A DNA stretch of 64,000 nucleotides, taken from Macrocystis pyrifera (Eukaryota > Sar > Phaeophyceae > Laminariales > Laminariaceae). A program made the translations under genes and the position numbers. This document shows, piece by piece, positions 48,083 to 57,427 of this stretch (the first letter of the stretch is position 1; every line of letters begins with the position of its first letter). The notes below the pieces were generated by a model that saw nothing but the letters and a program-made list of their open reading frames with translations, made no database searches and was not told where the DNA came from. The DNA lies in contig JASSKH010000016.1 in the NCBI GenBank assembly GCA_031763025.1, forward strand, positions 62,001-126,000, given 5' to 3'.

Positions 48083-48247
48083 GTAACATGGTGCGTGTGT
48101 GGCACACCCATCTGCGCTGCACTGCTGTGGTTAGTTGTGTTCATCAGAGCCTACGGTCCGAAATCCACTGTCTACCTATTTTTGATTCTGCTGTGTGTGA
48201 TACAATCACGCAAGCACTACTGTGGACGGAAATGTAGGGACCGGGTC

Positions 48248-49142
48248 AATTGAATACGAGTACCTCAATTGATATTGCCCTCGATGAAATGCATTCGAGT
48301 GCTGTTCTCAGTTTGCTTGTCTCTTTTTTGGTGAAGTCACAGGTGGAGTTGTTGAGAGTGACGGGAGAGGCCAGTCGGGACCAGCACAGAGGGAACCCCA
48401 GAGTGCTGTGTTTGGCTCAGGCAGAGCGTCTATTTGTTGACTATCGGTACCATTTCTTATAGTACTCGGCGGGGACATATATCCAGCAGCAGCACACGAA
48501 GACGGAACGAGCACCCGCATCAGTACCACAGCAATGGGATCGATATCATTGAGGTGTAATTGGGGTTGCAGGGCTAAATACAAGACTGTTGGCCAATGAA
48601 AAACGAAACATGAACGGGGAGAGATCTCCAACAATCAGTAAGAAAGCTGACGACGCTCTCATGGCCAAAGCAAAACATGTCGGTTGTTTATTACAACAAG
48701 TAAACGACAGATTGATAAGAGATCTCTGTACCGCGAAATAGTTGTTGGCGAAATGAGAACTGAGGTGGATGCATGCTCTAGGGGGAAGAGCTTGCCGCCG
48801 GCGTCCTACGGTATCCTCCAAAACACGAAAAAAGCCCATTTTTTTGTTGTGTGTTGTTACACATTCGACAGATTTTGACGTATTTTCAACTGCCGGGTTA
48901 GAGTACCGAAACATACGATGAGGATCGCAAAATACAAAAAGAGGCGAAAAGTAGAAAGTAATAAACTAACTGCTTTAAAAGACCTACGATAGTAGTATGC
49001 AACTTTGGGTCATCCTTTTTGCGAGTACCGAAACATACGACGAGGATCGCAAAATACAAATAAAGGCGAAAAATAGAATTATTTCAGCTGGTGCGACGAT
49101 ACGCGATAGACGCTCGATCTGAATTGAATATGAGAACCTCAA
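48248..49142. mobile_element. 853-bp insertion with 21-bp target-like duplication
   Basis: The direct repeat AATTGAATAYGAGWACCTCAA at 48,248-48,268 and 49,122-49,142 (two mismatches) flanks an insert absent from copy 1 (single site about 7,732-7,752). Long target duplications fit target-primed retroposition, but there is no poly-A tail or recognisable LINE/SINE body. A 56-bp direct repeat beginning GAGTACCGAAACATACGA lies inside at 48,901-48,956 and 49,023-49,078. Confidence 0.6.
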
Positions 49143-50204
49143 CTGTCTTTGTATTTACGACGTTTTGTGTTTATTGGCCGAGGTAAACTCGAGAAATCTA
49201 GACACCGTAGACAGCTTGCAAATAACACAAACTCCGTTACAACACCGCCTACTGAAGCAGCACATGCAGGACCGGGCCACACCACGCGCGTGTCTCAGGC
49301 CAGTGGTGTACTGCTATGGCTAGTTGCTTTTTCGGAGGCTGCGGTCCGTCATCTGTCATCACAAGTTCAGTACCTTCTGCTGTGCTACTTTGCATGTATG
49401 TGTCGTGGGAAATAATACCAGGTACCTGGTAATATGGATCTTTGTTAACACATTTAGGACTGCAGTCCCGTTTCTGTGACAACCACTTCGAATTTGAGTG
49501 GTTTGTCCCCAACACAGGTCTGCTGTTCTACAAGTCGAACGGTCACGATACCCGACTTTGGACTTGAAGCCGCGACGTCGATCCTCGCGGAGATCATGCC
49601 TATTTTCTTCAACGTTTTTTGTATTACATACAGTAGAGCATAGCCCAGACATCACAGACCACATCAAGGCACAAAATATCATCACGCGTGTGCGGCGGTT
49701 TGTCCGCGCTTTATTGCTGCGGCTTCATACCAACATCGTACTTCTGTACAAGGGTCCCCTTCGGGATGTGGGTACAACGTGAAATCCCGGGGGTGTCGCA
49801 AGTTGAAAAGGGAGACGCAGGTAACACCCTTGCACCTCTTTCTGATGCAAAAATGGTGTTGGAGAAAAATGAGTCCTGGGCTATTGTGTTGCTAAAAACG
49901 AAGAGTAGTAGCCTAGTCTTCGATGCTCTCACATGTCTTGGCGTATAGGAGGCATGGACTACTGTATTGCTCAAAGGAAAGCGTAGCCCTCAGAAGGAAA
50001 TTGACGGGATTTTTGTATCATCTTGGTATTCATCGCCTGGGTGGGATCTGTATCATCGATATATATATATATATATGTGTGTGTGATCCTTGATGATCTG
50101 AACACCCCTACCGGGTGGAGCCTACACGATCTGCACGAACCACACATATTAATCGAGCATACATGCACCGTGATAAACTGATGAATAGCTTTGCGTCGGT
50201 TGGT

Positions 50205-51240
50205 CTGCATGATCTGAAGGATCTGTAAGATCTGCAGGATTTGTATAATGTACATGTATCACCTTTTCTTTCGCGGTGAGATCTGCTTGGTCTTTATGAT
50301 TGCACTTGCGTGCCGAGTGGGATGATCTGAATGCCATTTGTGCATGATGTGGAGGATCTATCTGCATGACCTGAAGGATCATTTGTCTACACACTCCAAC
50401 TAGTTTGCGTTCCGTATCATTTGCACTTGTGTGTCAGGTGGGATCTGGTTGATCTCAATGACATGCACATGTTTAGCCTGAAGGAGATCTGTGTGGTTAC
50501 AATTTTCATAGAAGTGTACCTGAGTAGAATCTGTGTCATCTGTACAATCAATACATTTCGACCGGGATGGGATCTGTCCGATCTGCCTGATCTGTACATC
50601 TTGAGGGAGATACGAAGGGTCTGTACGATCTGCATGATCTTAACATGTTTATCGATACGTGTCATTGATCTGCAGAATGTGTATAATCTGCAGGATCCGT
50701 ATGATCTACCTGAGTGGAATCTGCATGATCTGTATGATCTGTCCACCGGGATAGGGTATGTACGATCTGCATGATATGCACATTCGTTTTCGTGGGTCTG
50801 CATGATCCGTATCATCTGCAGGATCAGTATGATCTGCGGCATTTCTCTATATATCTGGAGGATCATCAGTAAAATCTGGATACTTCAATCTTGTTTACAG
50901 CATGTTTAGCCGGGATGGGGTCTGTATGAGGTAGATATTTCACACGTGTGTACCTGAGTGGGCACTTGATCTGTGTGGCCTGTACCTATGTGTAATCTGC
51001 AGGATCTGTATGATCTACCTGAGTGGAATCTGTGTGATCTGTATGATCTGTTCATCTTGATCGGGATAGGGTCTGTACGATCAAAATGATCTGCACATAT
51101 TTAACTCGCCGAGTTTGCATGACCTGCAGGATCTGCACTATTTAGCAGGTGTGTACCTGAGTGGGATCTTGGTCTGTGTGACCTGTACATCTTCACCGGG
51201 TGGGATCTGCATCATCTGCATGAACTGCACATATTTCGTC
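50205..51240 (+). repeat. Degenerate nonamer satellite GATCTGYAN, copy 2
   Basis: The counterpart of 9,355-10,970, shorter by several hundred base pairs. It has the same 9-bp spacing and the same larger motifs (GCATGTTTAGCCGGGATGGG near 50,900). The 117-codon frame at 50,421-50,774 is produced by the repeat. Confidence 0.88.
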
Positions 51241-51639
51241 GGGAAGATCCAAAAAATCAATCAAGACGAATAAAGGTCGAAAAGGAGTTGATGGACAACC
51301 CTATACACGCGCAACGCAATAAACACCCGGTACAAAATATACTGCTACACGAAGTAGGAAGTAGCCAGGGTGTGATAAAAACATCAGCCGCACGGACACA
51401 AACAAGCGAAGAGTAGCAGCAAAAGGAAAGCAACCTGCGCCAGCTACAACAGCGGTAGCTATACTCAGCAGCAGCGTCATCAGCACGAGCACCAAGATAA
51501 GCCACCGTGTGACACGGCTAAAAATATTCTTTCGGTAGCAGAGAGAAAAGCCTCAATAGTACTAGCAGCAGTAGCAGCTACACCGTGATTGTGCGCAGTA
51601 GAGCCTGGTATCAGTATAGGGCTACCCTATATATACCCC

Positions 51640-51905
51640 CTATACGATATGATATTTCCATAGTGCTTAGTCATGTTTTTTTTCGCCGGAACGTGCGATA
51701 TATATATCATATCGTATTACATCGCTATATATAGGGGTTTTCACCACGATGTGACTAAAAGGTGATATGATATTTGGTATATGATATATGCGTCCGCTAT
51801 GAAGGGATATATCGGCCAATATAAGGTGATATAAGATGATATATCGGCCTATATGAGGTGAAATACGTGATATAGCTATCCGATATGTGACATAATATGA
51901 CCACT
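51640..51905. repeat. AT-rich palindromic subterminal region of the TAGAG element
   Basis: Many copies of GATATATCGGCC-, GATATGATATAT- and TATATATA-like motifs on both strands. A similar region is at the other end (56,595-56,720). Confidence 0.7.
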
Positions 51906-52089
51906 TGCTGTCTTGACGATATATCTTGCATATTTCGGGCGTACATTTTGGGCGGAACATACGTGCAGTATACAGTATATACCTGGTACGTATGTTCGAG
52001 TACGAGTACGAAGCGTGACGCACACACAAGGGGACGTACCAGGGGTCTGTGCCCGCCGCTGTCTTGTTTTCGTGCGGGTTTGATCCGCG

Positions 52090-52368
52090 ATGAGCGAGTT
52101 GATCGCGCCATCGCCTGCGGCCACAAACGAGCCACAGCTACAGCAGTCGCCTTCGACATCGTCAAGCGCCACCACACAACATCTAAATGCAATATATCCT
52201 CGCGGAGAAGGTGTTGTTGTATCATCATTCATGCATTTGGTGAACCGGGTTGTACGTAGCGGCACAGATCGCCAAGTACCGAGCCAGTGCTTTACCATCA
52301 GTGTGGCACAGGCCCCAACCACGAGCAAGTACCTATGTGACACGGTGGTGATGTACATATATAGATAG
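52090..52368 (+). CDS. Ser/Thr/Gln-rich frame in the TAGAG element
   Basis: 92 codons starting MSELIAPSPAATNEPQLQQS. It contains NAIYPRGEGVVVSSFMHLV and ends in repeat sequence. The start resembles a real N-terminal exon, and a GT donor occurs near its end (CAA/GTACCT, about 52,330). No domain is recognised. Confidence 0.3.
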   Translation: MSELIAPSPAATNEPQLQQSPSTSSSATTQHLNAIYPRGEGVVVSSFMHLVNRVVRSGTDRQVPSQCFTISVAQAPTTSKYLCDTVVMYIYR

Positions 52369-53399
52369 ATACCTGGTAGGTGATAATAGCACACGAAAGC
52401 ACGATACATCGGGCAGATATGAAGTGACATATCACAATATACAAGGTACATGATATATAGATACAACTATAATTACGATTTGTGAGGTCGTTGTCACTTG
52501 CTAGCTCTTGGCAGACAGACCGACTGATAGACAGCTCTTCGCAAACAGCCCTTCTTCTTTGAAACAGCCGAACAGCCAAACAGCCAAACAACCTTTCTTC
52601 TTTCTTCGCAAACTGCAACCAATACACAGCTCTTCGCACAACGCCTAGAAGAGGCGTCTCGCCTTCGACGAACGGCATCTAGATGCAGCTGTAGGCGGCC
52701 AAGCTGCTTGCTGCTGTCGGTGGCGAACCTGCTGGTGCTGCAACCCCCGCCTCTCCCTTCTCCACGCCCCCTAAGCTCACCTCCCCCTCGTCGAGAGGCG
52801 CGTGCTCCTCGCCCTCTGGCAAGTGAGCGGCAACGACAAAGACCGACCTGGTGCCGACTGTTGTTTGCGACCGGTGCACGGACCAGCACTTACTTACTTG
52901 CCCAAGAACTCCGCGCCTAGTGGCAAAAACGTGGCCTTCGCCACCTGCGAGGATCTCATGTGCGATGGTGGCAGGATCATCCTGTATTGGGCAACCAACT
53001 GCGAGTAATGTGCTCGCCCGATCAAGGAAGGGACTGTCTCGTACGCCCTCGAGCCTGCTGACAGTGGTGAGTGTCTTGGGTCTATTGTTGAATGCTGTCT
53101 GTTGCCAGTACGTTTTTTTGGGGTTTTCAATTGCCTTTTTGCATACAAACCTACCTCAAAGCGTTTATTATTATTATTTGGACTCATCCATGCTCGTTCT
53201 TTCCCCTTCGTGCGTTGCGTCGGCTCCTCTTACACAGTGCACGCGAACGCGCATATGCACAACTGTTTGCGGGACGTGACCGAAGGATTCAGCTGTCGCC
53301 GTCACCGCTGCACCGAACGATGTGAGTGCTGCTGCTACTGTGGTGCATTTTCGGTGCGCACGATTTCTGTGTGTACATGTTTTGGTGACCCTACGTACC

Positions 53400-53428
53400 C
53401 CCTTTGCTCGTTTTCGGCTGCTGCTGCA

Positions 53429-53460
<32 letters not shown>

Positions 53461-54432
53461 CAGCGCCACGCCATGAGTGCTGCTACTGTGCACCTGCTGC
53501 TCCTGTGCACTTGCTGCTGCTGTGCACTTGCTGCTGCTGTAGTGCTGCTGCGTTGTTGCCGTGCGTCATGCTGGAAGTGTACATATTTTCGGATCGTCAA
53601 TAAAAGTGTACTATTAATAGGGTACATCATGCTTTTTCTCTTCCATATTTTCATATCGTTGCTATGCTGCTGCTGCTGCTGCTGCTGCCAACGCTGCTGC
53701 TGCCAACGCTGCGGCGATTCACTGCAGCTGCTGCTGCTGCTAATGCTGTAGCTGCTTCTGCTGCTAATGCTGCCGCAATATCCACTGAATGTATGTACTC
53801 GGGTTATTGTATTTATTGGTCGTTTTTGTACCCAAATGGTTCTTTTGATACGTGAAAAATATTTTTGTCGTTTTGCTCCTGCATTTTGCGTACGTACTCC
53901 CTTTTCTCGTTTTTGGCTTGATTTTTTTTCCTATCGTTGCTATGCTGCTGCTTGCTGCTGCTGTGGTGCTGCTGCGTTGTTGCTGTACATCATGCTGCAC
54001 TTGTGTGTGTACATATTTCTGTATCGTCACTGAATTTCCGTAGGTTTTGCGATCGCGGCATACATAGTTTTCTTCTTCCTTATTTTCATATCGTTGTTAT
54101 GTTGCTGCTGCCAACGCGGATTATTGTTTTTGTTGGCCGTTTTTGTACCCAAATGTTTTATTTTATACGTAAAAAAAATATTTTGGTCGTTTTGCTCCTG
54201 CATTTTGCGAACTACTTTTTCTCGTATTTTAGCTTGGTTCTTTTCGTATTGTTGCTATGCTGCTGCTGCGTTGTTGCCGTACAGCATGCGGGGGTGGGTC
54301 TATCTATAGTGAGGTACCAAAAATACTTTTCGGACGGACTCGGGGTACATACTTTTTTTCTTCCTTTCTTCCTTCTATTCATATCGTTGCTATGCTGCTG
54401 CTGCTGCTGCCAACGCTGTGGCGATCCGTTGC

Positions 54433-54484
<52 letters not shown>

Positions 54485-55540
54485 AGTGGTGCCGCAATAT
54501 TCACTGAATGTTCGTATGTACTCGGATAATTGTGTTTCTTGGTGGTTTTGTCGTTTTGTGGCGCTGCTGCGTTGTTCCCGTACACATCATGCTGGACATG
54601 ATTTGTGTGCCTGTTACACTTGTGCGTGTGTACATATTTCTGTATCGTCAACGATTTGTTTTGTGGTGTTGCTGCGTTGTTGCCGTACATCATGCTGGAC
54701 GTGATTCGTGTGTGTATTACTACACTCGTGTGTGTGTACATATTTCTGTATCGTCAATAATTACCGTACGTTTTGCGATTGCGGCCGACCAGGGTACGTA
54801 GTTTTTTTCTTCCTCCTTTTCATATCGTTGCTATGCTGCTGCTGCTGCAGCCAACGTTGCGGCGATCCGTTGCTGCTGCTGCTGCTGCTGCTGCTAATGC
54901 TAATGCTAATAATAATGCTGCCGCAATATTCACTGGATGTTCGCATGTACTCGGATTATTGTTTTTCTTGATCGTTTTTGTACCTAAATGGTCGTTTGGG
55001 TACCTGGAAAAATATATTTTGGTCATTTTGCTGCTGCATTTTGCGTACGTACTGCCTTTTTCTCGTTTTGGGCTTCGTTCTTTCCATATAGGTGCTACGC
55101 TGCTGTGGTGCTGCTGCTGCGTTGTACATGATGCTGGTCATTTGTGTGTACATATTTTTGTTTCGCCAATGAAATTCCGTAGTTTTTGCGGTCGCGGCAT
55201 ACCAGGGTACATACTTTGTTCCTTCTTTTTTATCATATCTTTGCTATGCCGCTACTGCTGCCAACGCTGCGGCGATCCATTGTTGCTTCTGCTGCTGCTA
55301 ATGTTGCTAATGCTGCCGCAACCACTGCTCGAAGCCGTTGCGGCTGCTGCTGCTGCTGCTGCTGATACTGCTAATGCTGGCTCAATATCCACTGATTGTT
55401 CTTATGTATTCGGATTACTGTTTTTCTTGGTCGTTTTTTGCACCCCAATGGTCGTTTTGGTACGTTCAAAAAATATTTTGGCCGTTTTCCTGCTGCGTTT
55501 TACGCATGTACTTGCTGCTTCTGCTGCTGCTGCTGCCGTC
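53400..55540. repeat. CTG-rich higher-order tandem repeat
   Basis: About five units of 0.3-0.45 kb. Each holds a CTGCTGCTG run, a GCCAACGCTGCGGCGATC core, a TTCACTGAATGT-CTCGGATTATTG segment, TTTTTGTACC-AATGGTCG and a GTGTGTACATATTTCTGTATCGTC segment. The core occurs near 53,705, 54,107, 54,406, 54,850 and 55,262. The frames of up to 257 codons over it are poly-Leu/Ala/Cys translations of CTG repeats. Confidence 0.85.
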
Positions 55541-55649
55541 GTATAGCAAGCGGTTACGTACTGATGTTGTGCCGCTGTAGAGCAGTACAAATAATTAACT
55601 CCTGCCCCCCCCCCCCCCCCCCCCCCCCGTCCCCCCCCCTCCCCCGCCA

Positions 55650-56099
55650 TTTGCTGCACGCCACTCCCGCCCCGCGCACCCTGTTTACTTCGACCAGGTC
55701 GGTGGCAAGTGCTACAACTGCCGCCTGACGGACTCCACCATCAAAGACGGAGACATCATCATCAAGCGCAAGAAGACTCCCTTCCATTTCGCCTGCTCCA
55801 GGGCTTCGCGGAATTCCGAAGCAGTACGCCAAAAAGGATTGTCTCCATCCAGGACGAATGAGAGGCAACAAATTGTTCCCACATTTCCCAAAATCACGAC
55901 TATTTCTCCCTACACATACCCAACGGGTTCAACAGCGGACAGATCCACATTCTGGGCCCCCCGCCTCGTTACTACAGCAGCCTGGAAGACTACTCTACAG
56001 GCAGCCGGAAGACCTATTTACATACCATGTCTCATCCAAACTCCTATGCTGGCTAAATCGAAATCGCGGCCGCCCAGCAACTATACAACATTTCCATAA
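55650..56099 (+). CDS. Possible zinc-finger exon (PARP-like spacing) in the TAGAG element
   Basis: The frame begins in a C-rich tract and reads to a TAA at 56,097. It contains GGKCYNCRLTDSTIKDGDII, then KRKKTPFHFACSRA. The ligand pattern is CX2C-X21-HX2C (Cys codons at 55,710 and 55,719, His at 55,785, Cys at 55,794), and the IKDGD turn resembles PARP-type zinc fingers, which use CX2C...HX2C. PARP-type fingers bind nicked DNA; here the match is by eye only. The C-terminal two thirds is Ser/Thr/Pro-rich with no domain. The start is unknown, as an upstream exon or the C-rich tract could be an intron end. Confidence 0.45.
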   Translation, partial: FAARHSRPAHPVYFDQVGGKCYNCRLTDSTIKDGDIIIKRKKTPFHFACSRASRNSEAVRQKGLSPSRTNERQQIVPTFPKITTISPYTYPTGSTADRSTFWAPRLVTTAAWKTTLQAAGRPIYIPCLIQTPMLAKSKSRPPSNYTTFP

Positions 56100-56330
56100 C
56101 CGTTGTCGTTGCCGGCACTGCTGCTGCTTTCCCCTCTGTCCCGAACCTTCCTTGAAACAACAGCCTGTATGTTGTATATCATCCACATGCCATGCACTAC
56201 TCCACTCTCTCCCCGCACTGATGAAATATGTTATCCTTATTATTAGACGAATGTCATTCTTACTCTTGCGTCACCCGATCTTACGTTTCACATTACATTC
56301 ACAAATAAACGCGATTATTGCATCCTTCAC

Positions 56331-56561
56331 CGTTTCTTACACAAATACATTTAGTTTGGTTGGCTTTGGGTATTGCCCCAATTGCAATATAACTGGCAAT
56401 ATAACTGCAATTGGCGTCATAACATTTAGTTTGGTTGGCTTTGGGCTATTACCCCAATTGCAATATAACTGCAATTGGCGTCAAAGCCCAAAGCCAACCA
56501 AAACTGCAATTGGCGTCAATACCCAAAGCCAACCAAACTAGATGTATTTGTACAAGAAACG
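56331..56561. repeat. Palindromic MITE-like element inside the TAGAG hAT
   Basis: The left arm from 56,331 (CGTTTCTT, ACAAATACAT, TAGTTTGGTTGGCTTTGGGT) is matched as an inverted complement by the right arm ending at 56,561. The arms are about 45 bp with few mismatches. The centre has repeats of CAATTGCAATATAACTG and of GCAATTGGCGTCA. No target duplication could be fixed. Confidence 0.75.
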
Positions 56562-56589
56562 ACGGAATACCCACTCCGAAGGAAAGCCT

Positions 56590-56820
56590 TGTAACATTAT
56601 ATATATATGATATTGCACAACATATATGATATATCACACGATATATGACATGGTATCATCATATAACCCTGCATATATCACATCGCATAGCGATATATCG
56701 AAAAATGCCCGTGATATGGACATGCATGACTAAGAAATATCAACTTTTATGACTTAAGTAATCTTCTTTGGGGGGGGTAAATATATAGGTATCATATACC
56801 CCCCCCCCCGATTTTTACGT
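56590..56820. repeat. Right AT-rich region and C/G tracts of the TAGAG element
   Basis: TATATATGATAT-type palindromes (56,595-56,720) followed by a G8 run and a C13 run just inside the right end. This mirrors the left subterminal region. Confidence 0.65.
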
Positions 56821-57427
56821 GATACCAGGCTCTAGCGCGCAGCAGTGTGCAGCAGCAGCGGCAGCAACAACAGGAGCAGCAAGATAAGCAACCGCGTGGC
56901 ACGGGCAAAAATAGAATAAGGGTAGCAGCAGGAAAATCAACCTGTCCCAACAATAGTAGCAGCTATACCGCCGTGATTGTGTGTAGCAGTAGCGGCAGCA
57001 ACACTCAGCAGCACTCGAGCAACACTCGATTCGAGCAGCACTTGTGCGTGCGCCTGTTGTTGCTGTTCTTGTACTGCTGGGTACTGCTCGATCGAGCAGC
57101 ACTCGAGCGCGCGAGCATGAGTGGGTTTCCAAGCCTATATTGCACCGCTAAAAAAAAACACAGGACCACGACCACTCCATTGCTCAATCGCAACGAGCAC
57201 GAGACGAACACGAGCACGACGTGGCCAACCAGCCACGGGCACATGAGCACTCAGCAGCAGAGCAGCAGCACCCAGCGACACTCGAGCAACATTCGACTCC
57301 AGTAGCACTCGTACGACTTCTTTTGCTGTTGTTATACTGCTGCAGCTCGAGCAGCACGAGCTCGAGCAGCACTGCTGCGTGCTGTTGCAGTTGCAGCGAG
57401 AAGAGAGAAGAACAAAATCTTTGCAGC

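Larger units (their letters stand above)
51599..56834. mobile_element. hAT-type element (TAGAG ends), 5.2 kb
   Basis: Inverted ends TAGAGCCTGGTATCA (51,599 inward) and its complement ending at 56,834. The 8-bp flanks are GTGCGCAG (51,591-51,598) and GCGCGCAG (56,835-56,842), one mismatch. Copy 1 has the intact AGCAGC array at the matching place (about 11,316-11,335). The ends and target size fit hAT. Inside are AT-rich palindromic subterminal regions, a Ser/Thr-rich frame, CTG-rich higher-order repeats, a zinc-finger-like frame and a small palindromic element. No hAT catalytic or dimerisation domain is recognised. Confidence 0.88.

Noticed and set aside
48901-49078. CRISPR-like spaced direct repeats
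   Set aside because: Only two 56-bp copies, in eukaryotic sequence, with no array structure.
53404-55546. Open frames of up to 257 codons at 53.4-55.5 kb
   Set aside because: They are poly-Leu, poly-Ala or poly-Cys translations of CTG repeats, open in several registers and on both strands.
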